The notes under the pieces: generated by a model
Told to the model about the DNA's origin: nothing
Database searches by the model: none
The model's input: only the letters and a program-made list of their open reading frames with translations
Source: Puniceicoccales bacterium Verruco_02
Lineage (GTDB): Bacteria > Verrucomicrobiota > Verrucomicrobiia > Opitutales > Oceanipulchritudinaceae
Assembly (NCBI GenBank): GCA_001604585.1
Contig: LVBW01000024.1
Location: 1 to 64,000 of the forward strand
Length of the DNA: 64,000 bases
Reading direction: 5' to 3'
Shown: positions 1-8,092 of the stretch, piece after piece
How the letters are laid out: every line of letters starts with the position of its first letter
Position numbering within the stretch: position 1 is the first letter of the stretch
Position numbers and translations under genes: made by a program

Positions 1-345
1 ATGTCAGGGTAACGTAATCTTCATAAATCATCAAAGCCGCCTACGCGAGCGGAAAAGTGCCGAACTTGAGCAGATTAGACGATAAGTGATTGGAATGCAG
101 CGCTATGCAGCTATGTTACATGTGGGAAGGAGCGCGGAGTGCTGACGGCCCGGGAGGGGCGTCGGAATGGGGTGCTTTCCTTATCGGCTCAATGCCATGT
201 TATTGCAAGGCCGGTATGTGATTAAATGCGGCATATTCGTGCCGGGATTTACATCTTTTGTACACGAAGAAACCCCGAACTAGCCGAGGTTTCTTCGTGT
301 ACGGGGGAAGACTTTTCGTCCGCTCCCGGAATCGCCAACCGTTTC
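1..345. other. Non-coding left edge downstream of pntB
   Basis: No convincing reading frame is visible on either strand in these 345 bases. The only structure I see is a long inverted repeat at 261-301, listed separately. The stretch lies downstream of pntB and may hold the end of that transcript and the promoter of a gene outside the window. Confidence 0.5.
261..301 (-). terminator. Perfect 14-bp hairpin after pntB
   Basis: Left arm 261-274 and right arm 288-301 are perfectly complementary over 14 bp, with a 13-nt loop. It sits 45 nt beyond the pntB stop. On the minus strand the bases after the stem (CAAAAGATG) do not form a T-tract, so it is either a U-less terminator or a 3'-end stabilising hairpin. 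Confidence 0.5.
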
Positions 346-1812
346 TTATTTCTCCTTGAACATGGCGGCCAGCTCGCTGACGGTCGCCTTGGCGTCTCCG
401 TATAGCATACGGGTCTTTTCGAGGAAGTAGAGCTTGTTTACTAGGCCCGAAAAGCCCGCGCCCTTGCCGCGCTTGAGTGCGAACACTGTGCGGGCCAGGT
501 GGGCGTTGATGATGGGCATTCCGTAGATTGGGCAGCCGGGGTCTTCGATGGCGGCGGGGTTCACAACGTCGTTGGCACCGATGACCAGGGCCACGTCCAC
601 CATTTCCATCGTCGGGTTGACAGCGTCCATCTCGGCGAGCTGCTCGTAGGGCACGTCTGCCTCGGCAAGGAGCACGTTCATGTGGCCGGGCATACGGCCT
701 GCCACAGGGTGGATGGCGTAGCGCACTTCGGCACCGTTGGCCTCCAGCAATGCACCAAGCTCCTTTACGGCGTGCTGGGCTTGTGCCACGGCCATGCCGT
801 AGCCGGGGATGATGACCACGCTGCGGGCCGCTTCGAGCACGTAGTATGCGTCCTCGGTGCTGACGCCCTTCATCTCGCCCTCGACCTTGGCGCTGCCCTC
901 TTCGCTGGCACCAAAGCCGCTAAAGAGCACGTTGGCGAGGTTGCGGTTCATGGCCTTGCACATGATGATTGTGAGAATGAAGCCGCTGGCGCCCACAAGG
1001 CAGCCCGAGACGATAAGCACGTTGTTGCCGATGACAAAGCCAGCCGCCGAGGCCGCAAGACCCGAGAAACTGTTAAGGAGCGAGATTACAACGGGCATGT
1101 CGCCGCCGCCGATTGGCAGCACGCCGAATACGCCAAGCATCATGGCCAAGACGATGATGGCAATCATAGCCGGGTAGGCCACCTCGAAGCAGGGCACCAC
1201 ACACATCACAACGAGGGCGGCCAGCATCAGGAGGGCGAGCAGGGCGTTGAACGCCTTCTGGCCCTTGAAGCAAATGGCGCTTCCAGAGATCTTTGCCGAG
1301 AGCTTAAGATAGGCCAGCATCGAACCGGTGAAGGTGATGCCGCCAATCCAGAGGGTGAGCCAGATGACGATGTTACTGAAGTAGAACTCGCCCTGAGTGT
1401 GGACAAGATACTCCTCCCAGCCGTAGCCGATGATGCGCTCGTATTCCGCCCAGCCGACAAGAAGCGATGCAAGACCGCCAAAGCCGTTGAAAAGGGCCAC
1501 CATCTCCGGCATGGCCGTCATCTGGACCTTCTTGGCAGCAACTAGGCCTATGGCGCTGCCAATAAGCATTGCGGCGATAATCCAAGTGTAGTCGAGGCCG
1601 GCGTAGAGCATCGTCGCCACAACGGCGATGAGCATACCGATGGAGGAGACCATGTTGCCACGGCGGGCCGTATCGGCCTTGCCGAGCATCTTGATGCCGA
1701 AGATGAAGAATATGGCCGACACGATGTATGCGAGGTCAATCAGCTTAACATCGAGGCCGAAGATGCCGCTCATGGCGGCCAGAGTGGAGCAAGAGGAAGT
1801 GAGGGCGCTCAT
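346..1812 (-). CDS. pntB: NAD(P) transhydrogenase subunit beta
   Basis: Beta subunit (488 aa) of the proton-translocating transhydrogenase of the inner membrane, which couples hydride transfer between NADH and NADP+ to proton flow. About the first 300 residues are a polytopic membrane domain (domain II). The last 170 or so form the soluble NADP(H)-binding domain III, with typical segments PGYGMAVAQAQ, HPVAGRMPGHMNVLLAEA, GANDVVNPAA and VFALKRGKGAGF. Length matches the family. It is the last gene of a three-gene operon, 1 bp after pntAB. The three-polypeptide arrangement is like that of Rhodospirillum rather than the two-gene E. coli form. Confidence 0.95.
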   Translation of the reverse strand: MSALTSSCSTLAAMSGIFGLDVKLIDLAYIVSAIFFIFGIKMLGKADTARRGNMVSSIGMLIAVVATMLYAGLDYTWIIAAMLIGSAIGLVAAKKVQMTAMPEMVALFNGFGGLASLLVGWAEYERIIGYGWEEYLVHTQGEFYFSNIVIWLTLWIGGITFTGSMLAYLKLSAKISGSAICFKGQKAFNALLALLMLAALVVMCVVPCFEVAYPAMIAIIVLAMMLGVFGVLPIGGGDMPVVISLLNSFSGLAASAAGFVIGNNVLIVSGCLVGASGFILTIIMCKAMNRNLANVLFSGFGASEEGSAKVEGEMKGVSTEDAYYVLEAARSVVIIPGYGMAVAQAQHAVKELGALLEANGAEVRYAIHPVAGRMPGHMNVLLAEADVPYEQLAEMDAVNPTMEMVDVALVIGANDVVNPAAIEDPGCPIYGMPIINAHLARTVFALKRGKGAGFSGLVNKLYFLEKTRMLYGDAKATVSELAAMFKEK

Positions 1813-1813
1813 G

Positions 1814-2098
1814 TTACTTGCCCCCCTTCTTCTTGAACATGGCCAACATTCGGTCCGTAACTACGTAGCCGCCGACCACGTTGATCGTGGCCAGCACCAC
1901 GGCTATGAAGCCGATGATGTGGATTGCCTGCCCTTCGCCGGAGGTAACAGCCAGGAGCGCGCCCACGATTGTGATGCCGCTAATGGCGTTGGAACCCGAC
2001 ATGAGGGGGGTGTGCAACTGCGAAGGAACCTTCGCGATAAGCTCCAGCCCGAGGAAGGCCGCGAGCGTAAAGATGAATAGAAGCTGTACGATGTCCAT
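1814..2098 (-). CDS. pntAB: NAD(P) transhydrogenase subunit alpha part 2 (membrane)
   Basis: Short 94-aa membrane protein, the separate membrane piece of the alpha subunit (domain II). The first helix is preceded by MDIVQLLFIFTLAAFLG, and LHTPLMSGSNAISGI matches the conserved signature of this family. It lies between pntAA (30 bp gap) and pntB (1 bp gap), in the expected order. In two-gene systems this segment is fused to the NAD-binding part, so its independence marks the split type. Confidence 0.93.
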   Translation of the reverse strand: MDIVQLLFIFTLAAFLGLELIAKVPSQLHTPLMSGSNAISGITIVGALLAVTSGEGQAIHIIGFIAVVLATINVVGGYVVTDRMLAMFKKKGGK

Positions 2099-2128
2099 TG
2101 TATTGGAAAGTTGGTGGTGGCCCTTGTA

Positions 2129-3262
2129 TTAGGCGGACTTGAAACGCTCGTGAACGACCGCGCCGCCGTGGGTGATGAGACAGCCCTTGATGATTTCGTC
2201 CTCCAGCTTCAGGTTGAAGCTCTTGGCCTTCTTGTCCCAGAAGTGTTCGAGGAAGTTGTGCAGATTGGCCGAATACATCTGGCTGGCGTGCTGGGGGACA
2301 CTGTTGCCCTCAAGGCAGGTGTCGCCGATTATGAGCACTCCGTTGGGCGTAAGCACTTCCTTGCCCGCCTGTGTCAGCTCGCAGTTGCCGCCGCTTTCGG
2401 AGGCCGCGAGGTCAACTACGATCGAGCCGTTCTTCATCCCCTCCACCATTGCCTTGGTGATGAGCGTCGGGGCCTTGCGCCCGAAAAGCTTGGCCGTTGT
2501 GATGACGATGTCCGAGGAGGCGCAGACTTTGGCCATTCCGGCCTGCTGCTTGGCAATCTGCTCCGGGGTGAGGGCGGTGGCGTAGCCCTGGGCGGTCTGC
2601 CCGGTCTCGCCGATGTCGATTTTGACGAACTTGGCTCCGAGGCTCTTCACCTGTTCCTCCACTACGGGGCGGGTGTCGAAGGCTTCCACGCGCGCCCCGA
2701 GGCGCTTTGCCGTGGCAATGGCCTGAAGGCCCGCCACGCCGACGCCGATGATGAACACCTTGGCGGGGCTTAGCGTGCCTGCCGGGGTCATCATCATGGG
2801 CAGAATGCGGTTGAGCCGCTCGGCCGCACGCAGCACAGCCGCGTAACCGGCAAGGTTCGCCTGCGAGGAGATGGCGTCCATCTTCTGGGCAAGGGTCGAG
2901 CGGGGCATCATCTCCATCGAGAAGGCACTAGTTTCAGCCTTTGCAAATGCCTCGATGAGGCCCTTTTCGTTGAAGGGATCGAGGAAGGAGACGTGCATCG
3001 CGCCCTTTTTCATTTGCGCAATTTCCGCCGTCGGGGGCTTGCGAAGACGCATGACAAGGTCTGCATCGGCAATCGCCCTGCCTCGAAGCCCCACAAGTGT
3101 GGCTCCGGCATCCGTATAATCAGTGTCGGAAAACCCGCTGCGTTCGCCAAGCCCCTGTTCGACGCTGATTTCTGCGCCAAGAGCACAGAGACGCTTCACG
3201 TCGGAGGGTATCAGAGCACAACGGTTCTCGTTTTCCGGTTCCTTCGGTACGAAGATCTTCAT
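2129..3262 (-). CDS. pntAA: NAD(P) transhydrogenase subunit alpha part 1 (NAD-binding)
   Basis: Cytosolic NAD(H)-binding domain I of the transhydrogenase (377 aa), a relative of alanine dehydrogenase. The N-terminus MKIFVPKEPENENRCALIPS is typical. A Rossmann fingerprint (VFIIGVGVAGLQAIATAKRL, followed by FDTRP) marks the NAD site near the middle. It is the first gene of the operon. The 288 bp upstream, up to the tRNA-Val gene, must hold its promoter, but I see no convincing -35/-10 pair. The enzyme probably balances NADPH for biosynthesis. Confidence 0.94.
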   Translation of the reverse strand: MKIFVPKEPENENRCALIPSDVKRLCALGAEISVEQGLGERSGFSDTDYTDAGATLVGLRGRAIADADLVMRLRKPPTAEIAQMKKGAMHVSFLDPFNEKGLIEAFAKAETSAFSMEMMPRSTLAQKMDAISSQANLAGYAAVLRAAERLNRILPMMMTPAGTLSPAKVFIIGVGVAGLQAIATAKRLGARVEAFDTRPVVEEQVKSLGAKFVKIDIGETGQTAQGYATALTPEQIAKQQAGMAKVCASSDIVITTAKLFGRKAPTLITKAMVEGMKNGSIVVDLAASESGGNCELTQAGKEVLTPNGVLIIGDTCLEGNSVPQHASQMYSANLHNFLEHFWDKKAKSFNLKLEDEIIKGCLITHGGAVVHERFKSA

Positions 3263-3494
3263 CGTGAAAAGTGATATGTGGCGGCCGGGAAACGGAACGC
3301 CATTTGCCTAGTTACAGTATGCAAGCGCAAGACCGCAAGGGCAAAGCGTTCATTGGCCAAACCCGTATGAATTCTAACAATTAACAGGCCCCAAAGACAT
3401 CATTCTGCACATGCCAAGACCATGCGCCAAGTGGCAGCAAAGCGGAAACCCGGACCTTTGCCACCTCAACAACACGATGAAGCGAGCAAAAGCC

Positions 3495-3523
3495 TTGCAC
3501 AAGCCCCGGCTTTTGTGTCTAAG
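3495..3523 (+). promoter_or_regulatory. Possible promoter of tRNA-Val
   Basis: TTGCAC at 3495-3500 and TCTAAG at 3518-3523 are 17 bp apart. The second box ends 27 bp before the tRNA-Val gene at 3551, a plausible sigma-70-type spacing. An 8-bp inverted repeat (CAAAAGCC / GGCTTTTG, 3487-3494 and 3508-3515) overlaps it. The boxes are weak, so confidence is low. Confidence 0.3.
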
Positions 3524-3550
3524 TTAACAGTTTACGCCAGACAAGCAAAG

Positions 3551-3627
3551 GGGCGCATAGCTCAGTCGGTTAGAGCGCCTGCCTTACAAGCAGGAAGTCA
3601 CAGGTTCGAGCCCTGTTGTGCCCACCA
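3551..3627 (+). tRNA. tRNA-Val (anticodon TAC)
   Basis: A full cloverleaf can be drawn. The acceptor stem GGGCGCA pairs with TGTGCCC with one G-T pair. The D arm is GCTCAGTCGGTTAGAGC. The anticodon stem-loop CCTGC-CTTACAA-GCAGG gives anticodon TAC (Val). The T arm contains GGTTCGAGCC, and CCA is encoded at 3625-3627. It stands 82 bp before the acetolactate synthase small-subunit gene, so it might be co-transcribed with valine-pathway genes. Confidence 0.96.
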
Positions 3628-3709
3628 TTTTTCCCTCAACAACGCCCTGCGCGTGGAAGCGGCATCCGGCAGCTCCCCCACCGAGGCAGGCAGCGAAAAG
3701 CCAACCAAG

Positions 3710-4222
3710 ATGCGCCACACCATATCGGTACTCGTAGAAAACAAGTTCGGGGTGCTCACGCGCGTGACCGGAATGTTCTCCGGCCGCGGCTTCAACATCG
3801 ACACTCTCAACGTAGGGCCTACCAACGACCCGAAGTTTTCCCGCATTACCGCCACCGTACGCGGCGACGACCAGCAGCTTGACCAGTGCATCAAACAGCT
3901 TGGCAAGCTCGTCGAAGTCATACAGGTGCAGGATCTGGCCAGCGGGCAGTTCGTTTCGCGCGAGCTGGCGCTTGTGAAAGTGGCCGCCGATGCAGCAAAG
4001 CGCGGGGAAATAGTGCAGCTTTGCGACATTTTCCGCGCCAAGATAGTGGACGTAAGCCACGAAGCACTCATTATCGAAATGACTGGCAATGACGAGAAGG
4101 TCGAAGCCTTCCTAGCCATGATGAGCCAGTACGGCATTCTTTCTCTGGCCCGCACCGGAGCACTCGCAATGGAGCGCAGCGGCATACAGGGGCAGCAAAA
4201 CAACAATTCCATACAGAAGTAA
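3710..4222 (+). CDS. ilvN: Acetolactate synthase small (regulatory) subunit
   Basis: Regulatory subunit (170 aa) of acetohydroxyacid synthase, the first step of valine and isoleucine synthesis, and the usual site of valine feedback. The start is placed at the ATG giving MRHTISVLVENKFGVLTRV, where similarity to IlvH/IlvN begins. The open frame upstream runs through the tRNA-Val gene and cannot be coding. An N-terminal ACT domain (about residues 1-75, with GMFSGRGFNIDTL) is followed by the C-terminal domain typical of these subunits. It is followed after 6 bp by ilvC. The catalytic subunit ilvB is not in the window. Confidence 0.94.
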   Translation: MRHTISVLVENKFGVLTRVTGMFSGRGFNIDTLNVGPTNDPKFSRITATVRGDDQQLDQCIKQLGKLVEVIQVQDLASGQFVSRELALVKVAADAAKRGEIVQLCDIFRAKIVDVSHEALIIEMTGNDEKVEAFLAMMSQYGILSLARTGALAMERSGIQGQQNNNSIQK

Positions 4223-4228
4223 GCAATC

Positions 4229-5266
4229 ATGTCCGCAACAGTCTATACTGACAAAGACGCCGATCTTGGCGTTCTCTCCGGCAAAACTATCGCAGTTCTC
4301 GGCTTTGGCAGCCAGGGCCACGCCCACGCGCTGAACCTGAAGGAAAGCGGCTGCAAGGTCATCATCGGCCTATACGAGGGCAGCAAGTCCATCCCCGTGG
4401 CCAAGGATCTCGGCTTCGAGGTGCTCCCTACGGCGGAAGCCGTTAAGAAGGCGGACATCATCATGGTGTCCCTGCCCGACATGAAGCAGAAGGCCGTTTA
4501 TGAAAGGGACATAGCCCCCAACCTCAAAAGCGGCGACACACTCGTGTTCCTGCACGGGCTGAACATCCACTTCAATCTCATCGTCCCCCAGGCCGACATC
4601 GACGTAATCATGGTCGCCCCCAAGGGACCGGGCCACACCGTGCGCAGCCAGTTCAAGGAAGGCAAGGGAGTCCCCGCCCTCATAGCCATCCATCAGGGCG
4701 GCGACAAGGCCCGCGCAATCGCGCTTGCCTGGGCAAAGGGCATCGGCGGCACCCGCGGCGGCGTCATCGAGACCTCCTTCAAGGAAGAGACCGAGACCGA
4801 CCTTTTCGGCGAACAGGCCGTGCTCTGCGGCGGCGTCTCCGCCCTTATCAAGGCTGGCTTCGAGACCCTCGTCGAGGCTGGTTACCAGCCCGAAATGGCG
4901 TACTTTGAATGCTGCCACGAGATGAAGCTCATCGTTGACCTCATCAACCAGAGCGGCCTTTCGGGAATGCGCTTCTCGATCTCCGACACAGCCGAATGGG
5001 GCGACTATGTGTCCGGCCCCCGCGTGGTGACCGCCGAGAGCAAGAAGGCCATGAAGCAGGTTCTTACCGAGATTCAGGACGGCACCTTCGTCAAGCGCTG
5101 GGTGGCCGAGCACGAAGCCGGTTATCCCGAATTCTTCCGCTACCGCGAGGAGGAGAGCAAGACGCAGATCGAACAGGTCGGCGCCGAGCTTCGCAGCCTC
5201 ATGCCATGGATCCAGAAGCGCAAGGTGGACAAGAACAGCAGCGCACAGGCCTCCTACATAGCGTAA
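4229..5266 (+). CDS. ilvC: Ketol-acid reductoisomerase
   Basis: Second enzyme of branched-chain amino acid synthesis (345 aa). It converts acetolactate or acetohydroxybutyrate to the dihydroxy acids with NADPH and Mg2+. The N-terminal nucleotide-binding loop [17 protein letters not shown] is visible at about residues 25-41. The knotted helical C-terminal domain carries [14 protein letters not shown] (metal-binding Asp/Glu) and [10 protein letters not shown]. Length is that of short class I enzymes. It lies 6 bp after ilvN, forming an ilvNC operon without ilvB. It is followed by an 11-bp hairpin. Confidence 0.96.
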   Translation: MSATVYTDKDADLGVLSGKTIAVLGFGSQGHAHALNLKESGCKVIIGLYEGSKSIPVAKDLGFEVLPTAEAVKKADIIMVSLPDMKQKAVYERDIAPNLKSGDTLVFLHGLNIHFNLIVPQADIDVIMVAPKGPGHTVRSQFKEGKGVPALIAIHQGGDKARAIALAWAKGIGGTRGGVIETSFKEETETDLFGEQAVLCGGVSALIKAGFETLVEAGYQPEMAYFECCHEMKLIVDLINQSGLSGMRFSISDTAEWGDYVSGPRVVTAESKKAMKQVLTEIQDGTFVKRWVAEHEAGYPEFFRYREEESKTQIEQVGAELRSLMPWIQKRKVDKNSSAQASYIA

Positions 5267-5300
5267 ACGAGTCGCCCGCTCGGGCAACGTTCAACTCTCC

Positions 5301-5337
5301 CAAGGCGCGGAATCGCACAAAGCGGCTCCGCGCCTTG
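5301..5337 (+). terminator. 11-bp hairpin after ilvC
   Basis: CAAGGCGCGGA (5301-5311) and TCCGCGCCTTG (5327-5337) form a perfect GC-rich stem with a 15-nt loop, 34 nt after the ilvC stop. No T-tract follows on either strand. It lies in the convergent gap between ilvC and znuB and could serve either transcript. Confidence 0.5.
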
Positions 5338-5409
5338 TGCGTACATACTCTGAACGCATACCCTACGCGACGGATCACTTGCACGCCATCCGGCTAATGG
5401 CCGATTGTT

Positions 5410-6270
5410 CTAGCTCTTCTTCTCCCCACCCACGCGCGAAGCACCCTTGAGCACCCAGCTCGCCAGATACACAAACGCAACGATCATGACAACGAGCGGC
5501 CCGGCGGGCAGGTTCCATTCGTAGCTAAGGAACAAACCCGTCGGCACGGTAAAAAAACCAACTAGCGTCGCCCCCAGCATCATGCCCTTGAGCGAGGCCG
5601 ACATGCGCCCCGCCGCAGCTGCGGGCAGGGTAAGTAGCGCGACGACAAGCACTATGCCCGCCACCGAGACGAGCACCACCACCGTCACCGCCACAAGGCA
5701 AAGCAAGAGCAAAGAGTAGGCCCTGACAGGCAGCCCGCGCACTGCGGCAAACTCCTCATCGAAGGCCAGAGCGTGGAAGCGGCGGTACAAGCCAAGGCCA
5801 ATAAGCAGCACTGCCATATCCAAAAGGGCCACAAGCCCTAGCTGCCAGTTGCCAACAAGGAGCACATCGCCAAACAGATACGACATCGCATCCACATAGC
5901 CCGGCGTAAGCGCAAGAAAGAGCAGCCCTCCGGCCATGCCCACCGACCATATGGCCCCGATGACGGCATCCTCCCTCTCTCTGGCGTAAACACTCACCCA
6001 CCATACGGCCAGTGCCGACAGCAGCGCCGCCACAAGGGCACCGAGTAGCGGGTCCGCCGCCGTACAACCGTAGCGCCCTTTAAGAAACAGCGCCGCACCT
6101 ATGCCCAGCAGCGCGCTGTGCGATATGGCCCCGGCCATATAGCTGATGCGCCGCACGACCACGTAGCTGCCCACTATGCCAAAGGCAACACTGGATAGCA
6201 GCCCGACAAGGAGCGCATTGCGCATGAATGGGATGTGTTGGTCTAGCAGTAGCTGGACAAAGCCGCTCAT
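5410..6270 (-). CDS. znuB: Zinc/metal ABC transporter permease
   Basis: Integral membrane permease (286 aa) of the ABC-3 metal family (ZnuB/MntB/TroC). Hydrophobic helices are spread over the whole length, with the conserved start segment RNALLVGLLSSVAFGIVGSY and AGAISHSALLGIGAALFL. Its start overlaps the stop of the ATPase gene by 4 bp (ATGA), so the two are translationally coupled. The partner binding protein has a His-rich loop, which favours zinc as substrate. Manganese or iron cannot be excluded from this subunit alone. Confidence 0.9.
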   Translation of the reverse strand: MSGFVQLLLDQHIPFMRNALLVGLLSSVAFGIVGSYVVVRRISYMAGAISHSALLGIGAALFLKGRYGCTAADPLLGALVAALLSALAVWWVSVYAREREDAVIGAIWSVGMAGGLLFLALTPGYVDAMSYLFGDVLLVGNWQLGLVALLDMAVLLIGLGLYRRFHALAFDEEFAAVRGLPVRAYSLLLLCLVAVTVVVLVSVAGIVLVVALLTLPAAAAGRMSASLKGMMLGATLVGFFTVPTGLFLSYEWNLPAGPLVVMIVAFVYLASWVLKGASRVGGEKKS

Positions 6271-7019
6271 GCGCCCCTCCCCCCGCCTTGCAGCCTGTCG
6301 CTGCCAAGCAAGTGCAAGTGCTCGCCATACAAGGCCTCGAAGCTGTGCACATCCAGGCTCTCCACCGGGCGGCTGCTCACGCTGCGGTTAACGAACACGG
6401 CATGGTCCACAATCCCCGACACAAAGCCCAAATCGTGCGACACGATGACAACTGTGCTATCCCCGCGCACGCTCTCCAAAGTCTGGGCAAAGGCCCCCTG
6501 GGTAGCTGCGTCGATCATCGACGTAGGCTCGTCAAAAAGTAAAAGCTCAGGCATGGATACGAGGGCACGGGCCATGAGCACGCGCTGACGCTGCCCGCCG
6601 GACAGGGTGGGGTACTGCCTCCGCGCCATGTCCGCCATGCCCACCCTTTCCAGTGCCCTCATAGCCATTCTGCGGTCCTCTGCGTGGTATGAGTAGCGCC
6701 CCGGCCCCAGAAGCCCCATCAGGACCACCTCCTGCACGCTGACTGGGAATAGACGGTCGTGCCCGGCGTGCTGGGGCATGTAGCCGATGCGCGAACGAGC
6801 AGCGGCGGGACTGCCGCCAAAGACCTCCACGTAGCCATTCTGCGGCTCTTCAAGGCCCAGAATCAGACGCAAAAGCGTGGTTTTCCCCCCACCGTTCGGC
6901 CCGACGAATATGACTGTGCTGCCCTTGTGTATGTCCAAGTCGGCATTCTCTATGACGGGCACGCCCGTGTACGAGAAGCTGAGGTTTCGCAGGGAAATGA
7001 CTGGCGCGGCATCGCTCAT
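6267..7019 (-). CDS. znuC: Zinc/metal ABC transporter ATPase
   Basis: ABC ATPase (250 aa) that powers the metal importer. It has Walker A GPNGGGKTTLL near residue 39, the signature LSGGQRQRVLMARAL, Walker B LLLFDEPTS and the switch His in VIVSHDLG. It overlaps by 4 bp with both the upstream binding-protein gene and the downstream permease gene, so the order A-C-B is a tight operon. The family is that of ZnuC/MntA-type metal importers. Confidence 0.92.
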   Translation of the reverse strand: MSDAAPVISLRNLSFSYTGVPVIENADLDIHKGSTVIFVGPNGGGKTTLLRLILGLEEPQNGYVEVFGGSPAAARSRIGYMPQHAGHDRLFPVSVQEVVLMGLLGPGRYSYHAEDRRMAMRALERVGMADMARRQYPTLSGGQRQRVLMARALVSMPELLLFDEPTSMIDAATQGAFAQTLESVRGDSTVVIVSHDLGFVSGIVDHAVFVNRSVSSRPVESLDVHSFEALYGEHLHLLGSDRLQGGGRGA

Positions 7020-7915
7020 TGTTGGTCTTCGAGGGCGTACCCCAACGCCAGAGTCTCGGCAATAGTGCGCAGACTTGCAAGAGCGTCCCTGCCCAGAGGC
7101 TCCAGATACTCTACTCTTGCCCCGAGGGGGGCTGCGAGGGTGTGAAGAGGCGCTGGATTGTGCCCACTTTGCGCGTAGAGCATCCTCACCTTGTCCTTGC
7201 GAGCCTGCCTGCTTAGTGCTTCAAGGCGCGCCGCGCTAGGGCTTTTGTCGTGCTCCTCGACAGAGACCTGTTCAAGGCCGTAGTGAGCGGCAAAGCGGGT
7301 GAATGCGTCGTGCTGGACGTAGAAGCGCCGTCCTTTGTATGGGGCCAGCAAGCTACGTATTTCCGCATCCAAAGAGGCAAGCTCCTCTTCCAGAGCGGCG
7401 TATGCCGCAGTGTAATCGACAGCATTGGCAGGATCAAGGCGGCTGTAACTGTCGCGCAGAGTTTCCGCAATATGCAGGATGCCTTCGGGGTCCAGCCATA
7501 GATGCGGGTTCATCGCCCCGTGGCCGTGCCCGTGTACTTCGTGCGTATGCCCCTCCTCCTTATAGGCAACCCCGGCCTCTTCCTCAGAAAGCAGGTCCAC
7601 AAACACAAGGCCATTCTGCGGACGGTTCCGCACGACATTGTCCATCTCCATGCCGCAGAACACGTAGAGACTCGCAGCGGAGAGATCTGCCGCCATGCGG
7701 GGGCGAAGCGAGAATGTGTGCGGGTCCTTGCCCTGCTCCACTAGTGCATTGGCCTGCCAGTGCCCGGCACCGACGCGCTCCATCAGTCCCGCCACGGGCG
7801 GGACTGCGGTAAAGGCTATGTGCTCCTTCGCGGGCTGCCGCTCCTGCGGGCCGCAAGCAGAGACAAGCACGAGTGCAAACAACATCGACAATGACACGAT
7901 GTGACGGATTAGCAT
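7016..7915 (-). CDS. znuA: Zinc-type metal-binding lipoprotein of ABC importer
   Basis: Periplasmic substrate-binding lipoprotein (299 aa). I place the start at 7915 (MLIRHIVSLSMLF), which gives a clean lipoprotein signal with lipobox LVSAC. An upstream ATG at 7951 would lengthen the N-terminus without sense and would put the palindrome at 7920-7936 inside the gene. Cluster A-I metal ligands are visible: His in GKDPHTF, His in NPHLWLDPEG, and His in YVQHDAFTRF. A His-rich loop (HTHEVHGHGHG) before the second ligand is a hallmark of zinc binders. It is first in the znuACB operon. Confidence 0.9.
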   Translation of the reverse strand: MLIRHIVSLSMLFALVLVSACGPQERQPAKEHIAFTAVPPVAGLMERVGAGHWQANALVEQGKDPHTFSLRPRMAADLSAASLYVFCGMEMDNVVRNRPQNGLVFVDLLSEEEAGVAYKEEGHTHEVHGHGHGAMNPHLWLDPEGILHIAETLRDSYSRLDPANAVDYTAAYAALEEELASLDAEIRSLLAPYKGRRFYVQHDAFTRFAAHYGLEQVSVEEHDKSPSAARLEALSRQARKDKVRMLYAQSGHNPAPLHTLAAPLGARVEYLEPLGRDALASLRTIAETLALGYALEDQQ

Positions 7916-7919
7916 AGTC

Positions 7920-7936
7920 GTATTACTATGTAATAC
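7920..7936 (-). promoter_or_regulatory. 17-bp palindrome, candidate Zur/Fur-type operator
   Basis: GTATTAC-TAT-GTAATAC is a perfect 7+3+7 palindrome lying 5 bp before the znuA start codon, on the only upstream region of the znu operon. Fur-family regulators (Zur, Mur, Fur) bind AT-rich palindromes with similar TAAT/ATTA arms, so a zinc-responsive operator is the natural reading. No zur gene lies in the window. Confidence 0.6.
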
Positions 7937-8092
7937 CAACATAAAACACAAGAGTTAAGTATGGCTGTGTAGTGCAAAGAGGCCACCAAGACCTGACAGC
8001 ATGTATTCAGAGGGACTGACAAGGCCCGCAAATCCCGGTTATTGCTGACTTTCTGACATATCCCTGTATTGTCTCACACCATCCCCTGACAA

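Noticed and set aside
3422-3709. N-terminal extension of the ilvN reading frame by 96 codons
   Set aside because: It runs straight through the tRNA-Val gene, and family similarity starts only at the ATG at 3710.
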